Assembly: GCF_002872415.1 (NCBI RefSeq)
Contig: NZ_CP025704.1
Location: forward strand, 2,294,001-2,358,000
DNA: 64,000 bases
Direction of reading: 5' to 3'
Origin: Bacteriovorax stolpii
GTDB lineage: Bacteria > Bdellovibrionota > Bacteriovoracia > Bacteriovoracales > Bacteriovoracaceae
The translations under genes were made by a program, and so were the position numbers. Every line of letters begins with the position of its first letter. Position 1 is the first letter of the stretch. Below, piece by piece: positions 18,817-28,489 of this stretch. Below the pieces are notes generated by a model. It did not search any database. It was not told where the DNA came from and saw only the letters and a program-made list of their open reading frames with translations.

Positions 18817-20253
18817 TTAAGACGAACAGCTCACTGACAGATTTTTATATTTGACCGGTGCTGGTTTAGACCACTCGTGGAAGTCCTCCCACTCGGCAAA
18901 GGGGTTTGTAAGCACCTGGAAAACTAAAGGCATCATCGACGCGTCTTCAATGGCCATCTGAGCGATATAGTTTCTTAAAATAAATTTCGGATTACGCCCG
19001 AGCATCTTTTCGTGACGGGAAGATTCATCCTCTTCTTCAATCACAAGTCTTTGTTCGTAACGAGCAAGCCATTCTTTGAGTTCTGGATTATCAAATCCAT
19101 TTAAGACTAAGCTTCCTTTTTCATAGCGAGAAAGCGCACGGAAGAATTGAGTGTAATCAATCTTACTTGTCACCAGCATGTTGAGCATACCTCTTAGTAA
19201 GTCCTCATCATCCAGGTGCATTTTATAAAGCCCACACTTTTCTAAAAGCACTCTTCTGTATTCATATAAGAAAAGCGGTGGATAAGTCTCCAGCGTCCTC
19301 TTTCTGTCTTCTTCATTGATAAAATCAGCGAGGGCCTCCCCAAGTCTTTCCAGGTTCCACATGCCGATTCCCGGCTGATTCCCCAGACTGTAGCGGCCTT
19401 CATGATCAGAGTGGTTGCAAACATGATCCTGATCGAAGTGATCGATAAAGCCGTAAGGGCCGTAATCAAGTGTCAGTCCCAATAAAGACATATTGTCAGT
19501 GTTTAAAACTCCATGACAAAAACCAACCGCTTGCCAGTTGGCAAAAAGCTTCGCCGTTCTCTTTATGACTTCTTGATAAAAAAGCACATAACGGTTTGGA
19601 TGATCGTGGTATTCGCGGAAATAATGGGAAATTGCAAACTCCACAAGTTCTTTAAGCTCTTCTTTTTGATTGGTGTGCGCATAATATTGGAAATGACCAA
19701 AACGCAGAAAACTTTCGGCCACACGTAAAACGATGGCGCTCTTTTCAATTTCTTCGCGATAGACATCATCTGCACCGGTAATCACGGCCAGTGCTTCAGT
19801 GCTCGGGATTCCCAACGCCTTTAAATGAGCGCTCGCCAGGTACTCTCTGATGCTTGATCGCACCACGGCCTTGCCATCACCCATGCGGGAAAATGGTGTG
19901 AGTCCAGAGCCTTTTAGTTGCAGCTCAAAGTGCTCACCTAAATGGTTTTTGACTTCTGCCAGTGTAATGGCCCGTCCATCACCTAAGCGTGGAACGTAAT
20001 GGCCAAACTGGTGGCCCGAATAAAAGCTAGCACCAAAAAAGAGCCCTTCAAAATCCAGGTCTCCATTCAAAAAACGCAGAAACGAAGGAGCATCCTTGAG
20101 TGAAGGATCAAGCTCCATGCGTTCAAACAGGTCAGTATTTAAATGTAAAAGTTTTGGTTCTTTAAGCGGCGTAGGTTTAACTTGGGCATAAAGAAAAGGG
20201 GCCTTCTTATAGAGGCGGTTGGTGTATTCTAAATCAGCTAATTTTTTTCCCAT
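18817..20253 (-). CDS. selO: Protein adenylyltransferase SelO (YdiU)
   Basis: Pseudokinase-fold enzyme that transfers AMP from ATP to Ser/Thr/Tyr of target proteins in redox stress. Signatures are YSGHQFGHYVPRLGDGRA, LQLKGSGLTPFSRMGDGKA, VVRSSIREYLAS, the metal-site GVLNTDNMSLLGLTLDYG and SLGNQPGIGMWNLERLGEAL. The protein ends VSCSS, the same C-terminal pattern as E. coli YdiU, where eukaryotic SelO has selenocysteine. The length of 478 is normal. The start overlaps the upstream small gene by 20 bases and has no strong ribosome site, which suggests translational coupling. Confidence 0.95.
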   Translation of the reverse strand: MGKKLADLEYTNRLYKKAPFLYAQVKPTPLKEPKLLHLNTDLFERMELDPSLKDAPSFLRFLNGDLDFEGLFFGASFYSGHQFGHYVPRLGDGRAITLAEVKNHLGEHFELQLKGSGLTPFSRMGDGKAVVRSSIREYLASAHLKALGIPSTEALAVITGADDVYREEIEKSAIVLRVAESFLRFGHFQYYAHTNQKEELKELVEFAISHYFREYHDHPNRYVLFYQEVIKRTAKLFANWQAVGFCHGVLNTDNMSLLGLTLDYGPYGFIDHFDQDHVCNHSDHEGRYSLGNQPGIGMWNLERLGEALADFINEEDRKRTLETYPPLFLYEYRRVLLEKCGLYKMHLDDEDLLRGMLNMLVTSKIDYTQFFRALSRYEKGSLVLNGFDNPELKEWLARYEQRLVIEEEDESSRHEKMLGRNPKFILRNYIAQMAIEDASMMPLVFQVLTNPFAEWEDFHEWSKPAPVKYKNLSVSCSS

Positions 20254-20443
20254 ATTTACTTACATGATCATCGATAAAATCTGAAAGTGCATTTTCGTCA
20301 GACGAATCTCCTAATGACTGGAGCTTCTTATAATGATTCCTGTCTTCTTCAGTTTTAGCAAACATCACCATCTCGGGTAAAGCTTTTTTCACTTCTTCAC
20401 GAGTCATGCGCTTCTTATTGAATTCTACGCAAATTAGGCACAT
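20234..20443 (-). CDS. Small CxxC protein upstream of selO
   Basis: 69 residues beginning MCLICVEFNKKRMTREEV, with a Cys-x-x-Cys pair at the N-terminus and an acidic C-terminal half. A strong AGGAGA site precedes the ATG, and the stop lies inside the selO start region, so the two are coupled. I do not recognise a named family. The cysteine pair may bind metal or be redox active, which would suit the SelO neighbourhood. Confidence 0.75.
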   Translation of the reverse strand: MCLICVEFNKKRMTREEVKKALPEMVMFAKTEEDRNHYKKLQSLGDSSDENALSDFIDDHVSKYGKKIS

Positions 20444-20767
20444 GTTACTTCTCCTGTTATAGAGTTGAGATACTTACTACTTGCGGTGTCCACCGGAATT
20501 GGCACTTTTTAAAGATCCGCTTAAAGTAATTTTATCACGAATTTTTGAAAAAAAAGCACAAATAAGTCATGAATATTCATCAATTCTTGTCGGATATTCT
20601 TGAAAAAACTTTAATCCCTGAAAAACTCACTTCCTAAATCGCTATAATCAAACCACCTAATAGCCTTTGATTTTGAAGTAGTTCGTTTACTGAAGTTGCA
20701 CGTTTTGTTGTTATCAAAATCAGAGTTTCGGAAAAGATCAAATCTTTGACGTTAGATGGGGACGTTC
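20444..20767. promoter_or_regulatory. Divergent intergenic region before the gliding-type operon
   Basis: This is the only gene-free stretch above 300 bases. It separates the selO unit from the long plus-strand envelope operon and must hold both promoters. A perfect TATAAT (20643-20648) is a candidate plus-strand -10 box, but I see no good -35 at 16-18 bases upstream. If used, it would give a leader of over 100 bases. No tRNA, hairpin terminator or coding frame is visible. The GGGGA at 20758-20762 is the ribosome site for the ATG at 20768. Confidence 0.5.
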
Positions 20768-22078
20768 ATGCTATTAAATCTTTCTCGAGGCAAAAAGCAT
20801 TTGCTTATTGCCCTATGCCTTCTCGTTCTTGGTGCCTGTAAGCAAAGTGAGTTCTACGAAAAACAAGGCCTTTCTGAAATCAGTACACCTAGTGGAGACA
20901 CTGGCGGTAATGGCGGCGGAATTGTGCCTGGTGGTGACGGTGGCGGCAGCACTGGTGGAGGAAACACCGGTGGTGGTGATACTGGAACTGGCGGTGGAAA
21001 CACTGGTGGCGGCAATACCGGTGGTGGAAACACAGGAGATAACGGCGGTGGCGGTGGAACAACAAATCCTCCGGTAGTTGTTAATCCTCCAGTGACAGAA
21101 CCTCCTGTTGTCACTCCTCCGGTGACTAACCCTCCAGTAACTAATCCACCTGTTGTCGTCAATCCTCCAGTGGTAAACCCACCGGTAGTTGAGCCACCGA
21201 TTACAGAGCCAGTTGTGATCTTAAACGACCGTTCAGAAATCTTCACTCAAAACAAAGGGAAGAACGGTGACGTCGACATCCTATGGGTCATTGATGACTC
21301 TGGATCAATGGCGGATGAACAGGATGCTCTAGGGAAAAACTTTCAGTCATTCATTAACCAATTTATCGAAAAGGATATCGACTTCAAGATGGCCATCACA
21401 ACGACAGATGGGACATCGACAAGAAATGGGAAAATGGTTGGTGATAGTGCAAAACTGACTAGTGCTTCTGCAAAAGGAAATAAAACTGCGTTCCTAAATA
21501 ACTTTACGAAATGGGTAAAGGTAGGAACATCTGGATCAGGGATTGAGCAAGGATTAAAAACATCTGCAAGTTTTATGGACCGTTACGCTTCAAGCTTTTT
21601 AAGACCAGATGCTTTCTTAGTTGTGGTTTACATCTCTGATGAGGAAGACCAGTCAGACAAAAAAGTGCAAGAGTATCTTGATAAGCTTCAAGCTCAGAAA
21701 ACAAACAAAGGGATGGTTAAGGCCTACTCTATCGTAACAGTGAAAAACTATGGGAACCAATGGGAGACTATCGGTAACCGTTACAAAGAAGTTGCCACTG
21801 CGACAGCTGGTATTACTGCCGACATTAAGCAAGACTTCTCTACTATCCTTCTGGATATGGGGGGAAGAATTGTCAACTTAATGGATAGTTTTGCTCTTAA
21901 TGAATCTCCTTACGAAGACAAAGTAGACGTTTATGTTAACAACGTAAAAGTCAGCTCTGGTTACGTCTTTAATGCTGCCCAAAGAACTGTAAAGTTCGAT
22001 GCTAATTCTCTACCTGCCGAGGGATCTAAAGTTGAAGTTCGCTATAAAGTTAAAGCGACAGTATTAGGAGCCATTTAA
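20768..22078 (+). CDS. VWA-domain lipoprotein with Gly/Pro stalk (CglB-like)
   Basis: A signal peptide with lipobox LVLGAC places the lipidated Cys at residue 24, counting from ATG 20768 (chosen for its GGGGA site). About 60 residues of Gly/Thr/Asn repeats are followed by about 50 residues of Pro/Val/Asn repeats. A von Willebrand factor A domain follows with the metal-dependent adhesion motif DDSGSMADE near residue 176 (about 168-350), then a C-terminal beta-rich segment. In Myxococcus, CglB is a VWA outer-membrane lipoprotein that acts as the gliding adhesin; this gene's position at the head of a Glt-like operon suggests the same. The stop overlaps the next ATG (TAATG). Confidence 0.85.
   Translation: MLLNLSRGKKHLLIALCLLVLGACKQSEFYEKQGLSEISTPSGDTGGNGGGIVPGGDGGGSTGGGNTGGGDTGTGGGNTGGGNTGGGNTGDNGGGGGTTNPPVVVNPPVTEPPVVTPPVTNPPVTNPPVVVNPPVVNPPVVEPPITEPVVILNDRSEIFTQNKGKNGDVDILWVIDDSGSMADEQDALGKNFQSFINQFIEKDIDFKMAITTTDGTSTRNGKMVGDSAKLTSASAKGNKTAFLNNFTKWVKVGTSGSGIEQGLKTSASFMDRYASSFLRPDAFLVVVYISDEEDQSDKKVQEYLDKLQAQKTNKGMVKAYSIVTVKNYGNQWETIGNRYKEVATATAGITADIKQDFSTILLDMGGRIVNLMDSFALNESPYEDKVDVYVNNVKVSSGYVFNAAQRTVKFDANSLPAEGSKVEVRYKVKATVLGAI
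20891..21219 (+). repeat. Low-complexity coding repeats (Gly/Thr then Pro/Val)
   Basis: Inside the VWA lipoprotein gene, tandem imperfect units encoding GGGNTGGG-type and then PPV(V/T)NPPV-type repeats make a flexible, probably extended stalk. The DNA is internally repetitive with multiple near-copies of ggtggaaacac and cctccagt. The complementary strand is also open here by chance; it is not a gene. Confidence 0.85.
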
Positions 22079-22797
22079 TGAAACTAGAATTTAGAAATAT
22101 TATCGCTCTTTCACTTGTTTCATTCACCCTAAGCGCACCCGCGCTTAGGGCTGATGAAAAAGACTTATATGATTTTATGTGGCTGGATCCAGATAAAAAA
22201 GTATACGTTCTTCAGAATAAAGTTCACAAAAAAGACAAAACTGTTTACCTGAACCTTGGTTACGGTATGGGTCTATCATCAAACTTCCAAGACACCTCAA
22301 TGGTTCACACCAATGCAGGTTTCTACCTGACGGAAGAATGGGCGGTGGAACTTCTGTACACTAAGTACAGCAACAGTGACAACGAAGCCATGGAAAACTT
22401 AAAACGCTTAAACGGCTCTATTCCGTTTATCAGAAAAACTGACAGCAACTATGGTGTGGTAGCGAAGTGGTCTCCTTTCTACGGGAAGATCAATACGTTT
22501 AACAAAATTTTCTACTTTGACTGGAACTTAGGTCTGGGGCTTGGGAAACTGAACACGTCTAGTAACGCGACTTCAGTTGCTGTTCCAGCTCAGGCCAACA
22601 CATACAAAGATGAAAAGTACACTTCAGTGATTGCAAAAACAGGTCTTAGTTTCCATGCAACAAAAAATATTCATATCGGTGTAGACCTGATCATGAATAA
22701 CTACAAGGCCCCAGGACCGACAGTTAACGGTAAGACTCCAAGCTCAAAGCTTAGACAAAATACTGATGCCATCCTGACAATCGGGGTCTCTTTCTAA
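22078..22797 (+). CDS. Outer-membrane beta-barrel protein of gliding-type cluster
   Basis: 239 residues. The signal peptide (about 1-25, ending APALRA) is followed by alternating aromatic beta strands (TVYLNLGYGMGLSSNF, GFYLTEEWAVELLYTKYS, FDWNLGLGLGKLN) and a terminal aromatic residue (LTIGVSF), the usual outer-membrane assembly signal. This is the outer membrane beta-barrel domain layout found in myxobacterial and Bdellovibrio gliding clusters (GltA/B/H-like). It starts in a TAATG overlap with the VWA lipoprotein gene, so the two are translated together and may form one outer-membrane unit. Confidence 0.82.
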   Translation: MKLEFRNIIALSLVSFTLSAPALRADEKDLYDFMWLDPDKKVYVLQNKVHKKDKTVYLNLGYGMGLSSNFQDTSMVHTNAGFYLTEEWAVELLYTKYSNSDNEAMENLKRLNGSIPFIRKTDSNYGVVAKWSPFYGKINTFNKIFYFDWNLGLGLGKLNTSSNATSVAVPAQANTYKDEKYTSVIAKTGLSFHATKNIHIGVDLIMNNYKAPGPTVNGKTPSSKLRQNTDAILTIGVSF

Positions 22798-22819
22798 TTT
22801 ATAAAATCTTAGAGGTCAT

Positions 22820-24262
22820 ATGAAATACTTAGCACTGTTAATCGCTCTTCTTACAGTCACATCGCAGGTGCATGCTTCTGCTAAAGGTGCTTATGAACTT
22901 TATCAAAAAGATAAATCAAAGACCCGCGACAAGAAAATTGCTCACGAGTTGATTGAAGGATCTTACTATTTTAGTGCGATCCCCTACATCAATAACTACC
23001 TTGAAACCAACAATGAAATCGACCCTGAACTTGAAGCTGACATTGAAACACTGGTTCTAAAGACTGGTACAATGGCCGTTTTAAACTTGGATGAAAAACG
23101 CCTGGAGAGCTTCAACATTCCATCGATCTCACTGATTCTGGGGACGAGACTTTTTAACAAGGATCAGAATGCCAAGGCCTATGAAATCCTTTCGCGCATC
23201 CCTGAAACTCACCAATTTTCTGCTGAGGCGGCCTTGATTAAAGGGACGATCAGAAACATGGAACGCAAAAATATTGAAGCTCTTAACCTGTATGAAGCTT
23301 GTGTGAAAAAATCAACAGCACAAGAATCAAACGTTAAGGGTGAAAAACTTAAGCGCTACTACAATTACCTGAAAGAGACTTGTATCATTAGAACTGCAAG
23401 AGTGAAAATCGAAGAGAAAAAATACGAAGACGCTCTTACAACTTATGAACAAATCGACAAACGCTCTTACAAATGGCCATATATCCTGATGGATCAGGCC
23501 TGGGCACACTACTACCTAAAAGACTATAACCGCGCTCTTGGTCTGACAGTAACGTACAAAGCTCCACTACTAGAAAGTTACTTCTTCCCAGAAGCGGAAG
23601 TTTTAATGGCCCTTTCTTACTACAACCTATGTCTGTGGGATGATTCACTAAAAGTTGTTGATCACTTTTATGAGTTCTACCAACCAAAGGCCCAGGCGCT
23701 AAAAGACATTCTTGGTAAAAACAAAATGTCTCACACTTACTTCCTGGATCTTTATTATGCAGACCCAGAAACCAGAGGGAACTTAAACCCATTCATCAGA
23801 AACCTGATCACTCAAACGAGAAAGCAGGTTAAGTTCAACCTGGACTTAGCGAGCTTAAAAGCGGCTAAAGATGAGCTGGCCTTATTAAAGCGCCTAAAAA
23901 ACAGAAATGAATTCACAGAAAACCTTGAAGGGAACCTGGATTCAACAATCGGTTTTATCAGCGCCAAGATCAACCACTATATTAAAAAAGAGATTTTCAC
24001 TTTCGTTAACGAGATTCACAAGCACAGCTACTCGATGTTCAACCTGAAACTAGAGCTTCTGTCGAAGAAACGCGATGACATCTACAATGCCAAGGCTATC
24101 GCTGAAGCAGGTCGTTCTCGTGGTTCTGATGTGAACATCAACAGAAAGACGAGCCAGTACTTCTTTGACTTCAACGGTTCTTTCTGGGCCGATGAACTTG
24201 GGGACTACTCTTTTGGTCTTCAGTCTGCCTGTGTCGATAACAAAAAAGTGGCCAATAAATAA
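22820..24262 (+). CDS. Exported TPR-like protein of gliding-type cluster
   Basis: 480 residues with a signal peptide (about 1-19, ending VHASA). The rest is helical, with repeat units such as AEAALIKGTIRNMERKNIEA, EEKKYEDALTTYEQID and YLKDYNRALG, typical of TPR scaffolds. The C-terminal third is a long helix region with one Cys (QSACVDN). It is probably periplasmic and similar in role to GltC/GltD-type proteins that link the inner-membrane motor to the outer membrane; specific orthology cannot be settled by eye. AGAGGT precedes the ATG. Confidence 0.78.
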   Translation: MKYLALLIALLTVTSQVHASAKGAYELYQKDKSKTRDKKIAHELIEGSYYFSAIPYINNYLETNNEIDPELEADIETLVLKTGTMAVLNLDEKRLESFNIPSISLILGTRLFNKDQNAKAYEILSRIPETHQFSAEAALIKGTIRNMERKNIEALNLYEACVKKSTAQESNVKGEKLKRYYNYLKETCIIRTARVKIEEKKYEDALTTYEQIDKRSYKWPYILMDQAWAHYYLKDYNRALGLTVTYKAPLLESYFFPEAEVLMALSYYNLCLWDDSLKVVDHFYEFYQPKAQALKDILGKNKMSHTYFLDLYYADPETRGNLNPFIRNLITQTRKQVKFNLDLASLKAAKDELALLKRLKNRNEFTENLEGNLDSTIGFISAKINHYIKKEIFTFVNEIHKHSYSMFNLKLELLSKKRDDIYNAKAIAEAGRSRGSDVNINRKTSQYFFDFNGSFWADELGDYSFGLQSACVDNKKVANK

Positions 24263-24276
24263 TTAAGGGACAAATT

Positions 24277-24534
24277 ATGAAAATATTAGCTGTCACAACA
24301 TTATCACTTCTTTTTTCTTCTGGGCTTATGGCCCAGGAGGAAAAGAAAAACGTTATTTATAAATATAAAGAATATGAAGTCATCGACCTTGGGAGTTTAG
24401 AGATCAAAGGACAGATCATGGCCCCAGGGGACTTAACAGTTAACGAAAGAGAACGCCAATCTTTTAAACGCTCGCTGCTTGAAAAAAATAACTTTGACTT
24501 TGAAAACCGCAGAGAAATTGAAAACCTACGCTAA
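24277..24534 (+). CDS. Small exported protein of gliding-type cluster
   Basis: 85 residues with a signal peptide (about 1-19, ending GLMAQ) and a mature region of about 65 residues: IYKYKEYEVIDLGSLEIKG, then PGDLTVNERERQSFK and NNFDFENRREI. Small proteins with this charged pattern occur next to TPR and barrel genes in myxobacterial and Bdellovibrio clusters (recalled, not searched). Probably a periplasmic adaptor. The 14-base gap from the upstream gene puts it in the operon. Confidence 0.75.
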   Translation: MKILAVTTLSLLFSSGLMAQEEKKNVIYKYKEYEVIDLGSLEIKGQIMAPGDLTVNERERQSFKRSLLEKNNFDFENRREIENLR

Positions 24535-24582
24535 TTGCACTTAATATTGACGTTAATCCTCCGCACATAAAGAGGGCATTTC

Positions 24583-27498
24583 ATGAAAACACTCCTACTT
24601 CTTCTTACACTACTCTCAGCTAACGTTTCTTTATCGCAAGAAGCTCCACAAACTGGAGCTATGACGTCCGCTCCGGCGTTTGATCAGGAACGTTGGAAAA
24701 AATTAATGGTCTTAATCGACAGCGAAATCAAAACGATTAAGGGAAACCGTTATTCAGGGCCAGAGCTTAAGCACCGTCTGTTTGAGCTTTACTCAGAAAA
24801 AATTAAGCTGATTAAAGAAAAGGAAAACTTAAACCTGCTTAAGGCCGATGCCAGTGTGGTTATTAAGAATGGGAAAGAAACGTTCTTTAAAGCGTCTCAA
24901 GAGCAGTACAAAACAGCTCAGAGCTACGCTTTAACTATTATTTCACAATACCCAAAATACCAAAGAATCGCCGAAATCTACTACGCCCTGGCGATTAACT
25001 CTCGCGACTACGGGACAGCGTCAGATACTGAACGTTTCTTAAAACTTGCTATTGCCAACAGCACTGGCGAGTCTAAAACAATGTACAACGCCAAAACGGC
25101 TCTGGCAGAATACTACTATAACAACAAACGCTACCATGAAGCGGTCGTTTATTATAATGACGTTCTTAAAAACCCGGACGATGAATGGTACGGAAAGCAC
25201 CTTTACAACGCCGGCTGGTGTCACCTTAAAGAAAGAAATTTCAAAAAGGCCCTGGACCTGATCAAGCTTTCATATGAAACAACAAAAAATAAAAAATACG
25301 TTTCAATGAAAGAGCAGATTTTTATGGCCATCGGGATCTTCTTCGTTCAGGCCGATGCTACTTATGAAGGGGTTGAATTCTTCGAAGCTAACGCTAACCC
25401 ATCTGCTCCTCACCTGCTTGGACTCGCACTTTCATCAATGAACAAAAACAACTTCTCAATGACAGATGAAGTTTTAAAAGCTGCGCTTAAAGATACAAGA
25501 AAAAGAAAAGACCCTAACGGTGAAATGAAAGTTCGCCTGACTCAACTTGACGTTTACCGCGAAAGTAAAAAAGACGACCAGTACTTTGATACGGCCAACA
25601 GTATTCTTGAGCTACACAAGAAAAACAAACTGGATAAAGATGACCTTTTCCAGGCACAAAACAAGATCAAGGAAGTTGCCGGGTTCATGCAAATCAACCT
25701 GATCAAAGACAAGTCAAAAGACCCGGTTGTTTATAGCAAAGACGATTACAAAAAGATCATGAGATACTTTGATATTCTTTCAAGCTTAGATCGTCCAAAC
25801 AAAAAACTATACCGCTACTACCAGGGGGAAACTGCGCTTTCAGCTCAGGATTACCAGGTAGCACTTAAGTACTACGTGCGTGCGGTGATGAATGCGAAAC
25901 TGACAAAAGATAAAAATGAGACGACAAGAAAGTCTCTGGATGCGATGCTAGCGACAATTGAGTTAGCGAAACTTCCAAAAGCAAAAGAAGACGAATACAC
26001 CATTTTCGCCTTCAAAAATTTTGTGATTTTCTACCCACAATCAGATAAGTCACAAGCAATTTACCAAAAGCTCTTTAACAAGTATTTTGAACTAAACCGT
26101 ATCAAAAAAGCGGTTAATATCCTGATGGTGTACAAGTACTACTACAAAAGTGATGAAAACATTCACCGCGAGATGTTGACTCAGATTCTTGATTACTACA
26201 TCAAAGAAAAGAATACGGATAAACTTGCTTTCTGGATTGGAAAAATTGAAAAAGGTTACCTGAACTTCTCTAAAGAATACATCGAGAACTCAATTGCGGT
26301 TCTTGGGGGGCTTCTGTTTAACAAGTACCAGGCACTAGAGAAAAAAGGACAAATCAAAGAAGCGATGAAAGGATACGAGTCAATCTACGACTCAAAACAA
26401 TACCCAAGAAGAACAAAAGCTGAAGCGGCCTATGCTATCGCGGCCCTTTCTCTTGAACAAAACAAAGGGAAAGACTCATATAAATGGTTAAAGAAAAGCT
26501 TAGACCTGTATGACGATAAGGACCTGATCAAGGTTACTGGGTCTCTATACGTTCTGGCAAAAGGATACAGACTTCTACAAAACGTAGAGACATCTAACGA
26601 AGTCGCTCTAATGACGGCAAGACGTTTTTGTAAAGACCTTTACAAAAACAAAGAAGACTTCTACCAGTTAATCAACGAGAACACGATCATTCACAAAATG
26701 AACATCGGGACTCTGATTAAAGTGGAAGAAGAATTCAAAAAATGTGACCTAAGCGAAAAACTGATCACGAGAACTCAAAATGAAAACATGGAGCGTATGA
26801 TTTACGCTGATAACTACAAAGAAGCTATCACCTACTTCAAGGCCCATGCTGAAAACATGACTCTTAAAAATATGATGGATAAATACGTAAGATACAAATT
26901 CTACCAGAACCCTGAGGTAGTGAAAAAAGACATCGCAGACCTTCAGCCCATCCTGGACCTCTCGGCCATCACGACTCAATACGAGTACGTGACAGAGTTC
27001 GCTAAAAAGGCCCTGGAGATGAAGTTCGTCTTCACAGAGGAAGAAAAGTTCAACGAGGACAAGTTTAACTCGGAACTAGAGCAGTATTTTGCCATGATTG
27101 GAGAGCTTAATAACGAGGCCGTATCCCTTTCTAAAAACTCTGGGCCACAGGAAGTTATCATGATTAGAAACGTCCTGGGAAAACCATACTTTTCATTAGT
27201 AAAAGCTGTTAGAAACTACATCCCAAAAGGGGTAGATGATAAGTATTTAGAGGGGTTTAAACAGGGAATGCGCCAAATTACTGAGTCACTGATCTCTAAG
27301 GGCCTGCAAGTTGATCGCGAAAAAATGGCCTTTTTAGAGAAAAATAATTATTTTTTCGAAGTTCAAAAAAATGATATAGTCGGTTTAGAAAAAAATAATT
27401 CATTGGAAAAAGCACTTAATTTTCACTCGGCGATTCTCTTCTCGAACACTTTAGACATTGGGACTTCAAATAGTAATAGAGTGGTTGCAGGACAATAA
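24583..27498 (+). CDS. Large exported TPR protein of gliding-type cluster (GltI/AgmK-like role)
   Basis: 971 residues with a signal peptide (about 1-19, ending SLSQ). The rest is almost entirely alpha-helical with successive TPR-like units (RIAEIYYALAINSRDYGTAS, TALAEYYYNNKRYHEAVVYY, YNAGWCHLKERNFKKALDLI, AAYAIAALSLEQNKGKDSY). Length and architecture resemble the giant TPR proteins of the myxobacterial Glt apparatus. It probably forms a long periplasmic scaffold. The stop shares TAATG with the next gene. The exact Glt name is uncertain. Confidence 0.8.
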   Translation: MKTLLLLLTLLSANVSLSQEAPQTGAMTSAPAFDQERWKKLMVLIDSEIKTIKGNRYSGPELKHRLFELYSEKIKLIKEKENLNLLKADASVVIKNGKETFFKASQEQYKTAQSYALTIISQYPKYQRIAEIYYALAINSRDYGTASDTERFLKLAIANSTGESKTMYNAKTALAEYYYNNKRYHEAVVYYNDVLKNPDDEWYGKHLYNAGWCHLKERNFKKALDLIKLSYETTKNKKYVSMKEQIFMAIGIFFVQADATYEGVEFFEANANPSAPHLLGLALSSMNKNNFSMTDEVLKAALKDTRKRKDPNGEMKVRLTQLDVYRESKKDDQYFDTANSILELHKKNKLDKDDLFQAQNKIKEVAGFMQINLIKDKSKDPVVYSKDDYKKIMRYFDILSSLDRPNKKLYRYYQGETALSAQDYQVALKYYVRAVMNAKLTKDKNETTRKSLDAMLATIELAKLPKAKEDEYTIFAFKNFVIFYPQSDKSQAIYQKLFNKYFELNRIKKAVNILMVYKYYYKSDENIHREMLTQILDYYIKEKNTDKLAFWIGKIEKGYLNFSKEYIENSIAVLGGLLFNKYQALEKKGQIKEAMKGYESIYDSKQYPRRTKAEAAYAIAALSLEQNKGKDSYKWLKKSLDLYDDKDLIKVTGSLYVLAKGYRLLQNVETSNEVALMTARRFCKDLYKNKEDFYQLINENTIIHKMNIGTLIKVEEEFKKCDLSEKLITRTQNENMERMIYADNYKEAITYFKAHAENMTLKNMMDKYVRYKFYQNPEVVKKDIADLQPILDLSAITTQYEYVTEFAKKALEMKFVFTEEEKFNEDKFNSELEQYFAMIGELNNEAVSLSKNSGPQEVIMIRNVLGKPYFSLVKAVRNYIPKGVDDKYLEGFKQGMRQITESLISKGLQVDREKMAFLEKNNYFFEVQKNDIVGLEKNNSLEKALNFHSAILFSNTLDIGTSNSNRVVAGQ

Positions 27499-28400
27499 TG
27501 AGTATGAAAACCAAAACAACATTCGCCCTACTTGCTCTCGCTGTTTTAGCTGCTAGTTGTGCAGGGCCAAGTTTTAATAACCAGATCCAGAAAGACCAGT
27601 ATGACCTTTTAGCTGAAGAATCGTTCATGCGCTATAACACCAATCGCCTTCAGGCGATGGAGTCGCCAAAACGCGATTTCATCTCTCTGGCGCTGGTTGC
27701 TTGCCACCAGCAAAAAATCGCTAAAGGCCAGGGGATGCTAGAAGAAAAAATGCACCAGAATAAAACTAACCCGTTTTACTGGAATGCTCTGGGAACTTGT
27801 TACTCACTTAACAAGGACTACCCTAAAGCAATCTTTTATTACGAGCTGGGAATGGAAGCAACCAGAGCTTCAAACAAGGACATGAACGACTCGCAAAAGA
27901 AACTTGCTGAGGCGGTTATCTCCAACAACCTTGGGTTAATTCACCTAGTGTTTAAACGCTTTAATGAGGCTTACGACGCTTTTAAGAAGGCCAATACTAT
28001 CGTGCCTAGTTACTTCACTCCGGACTTCAATATGGCCCAGCTGTATATCGAGTTCAATGAAAACAACAAGGCGCTGGATATCTTAAAAAAACTGGAAGCA
28101 AAAAATAACGAAGATATCGACCTTCTCTACTCTCTGGCACTGATTTATTTTAGACAAAACGATATGGATAAATCGTTTTCATATATCTCAAAGATCCAGC
28201 GCGACTACTTAAACCGCGCGGACATTGTAGGTCTTTACGCTTACAACCTGATGAGAAAAAACCGTCTGGAAGAAGCGAAAGCGATTTTAGAAAAAAGAAC
28301 ATACGCAGCTGAATACAATAAAAGAAATGAGTTGATCCTAGATGAAGTTAACCAAAAGATTAAGGATACACCAAAAGAAGTTCCTGTCCCCAAGAAGTAA
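27498..28400 (+). CDS. TPR lipoprotein (GltE/AglT-like)
   Basis: 300 residues. A signal peptide with lipobox LAASC gives a lipidated Cys near residue 21. TPR repeats follow (NPFYWNALGTCYSLNKDYPK, ISNNLGLIHLVFKRFNEAYD, DIDLLYSLALIYFRQNDMDK, GLYAYNLMRKNRLEEAK). TPR lipoproteins at this place in such clusters are annotated GltE/AglT in Myxococcus and are thought to sit at the outer membrane. The product is translationally coupled to the giant TPR gene by TAATG. A Pro/Lys tail ends the protein. Confidence 0.83.
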   Translation: MSMKTKTTFALLALAVLAASCAGPSFNNQIQKDQYDLLAEESFMRYNTNRLQAMESPKRDFISLALVACHQQKIAKGQGMLEEKMHQNKTNPFYWNALGTCYSLNKDYPKAIFYYELGMEATRASNKDMNDSQKKLAEAVISNNLGLIHLVFKRFNEAYDAFKKANTIVPSYFTPDFNMAQLYIEFNENNKALDILKKLEAKNNEDIDLLYSLALIYFRQNDMDKSFSYISKIQRDYLNRADIVGLYAYNLMRKNRLEEAKAILEKRTYAAEYNKRNELILDEVNQKIKDTPKEVPVPKK

Positions 28401-28489
28401 TTCGTAGCTCTCTCAAAGTTGAACCTGTTAAACATTTAAACGCGGATCTAGAGTAGATTCTCTAGAGAACTATGTCCAAAGGAGTACGT

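Noticed and set aside
20854-21246. Open frame on the minus strand encoding a Pro/Thr/Gly-rich 130-residue protein
   Set aside because: It is the exact complement of the Gly/Pro stalk repeats of the VWA lipoprotein gene; repetitive codons lack stops by chance and there is no signal peptide or ribosome site.
23436-23792. Minus-strand frame of 118 codons
   Set aside because: Antisense to the TPR gene at 22820-24262; no ribosome site and atypical composition.
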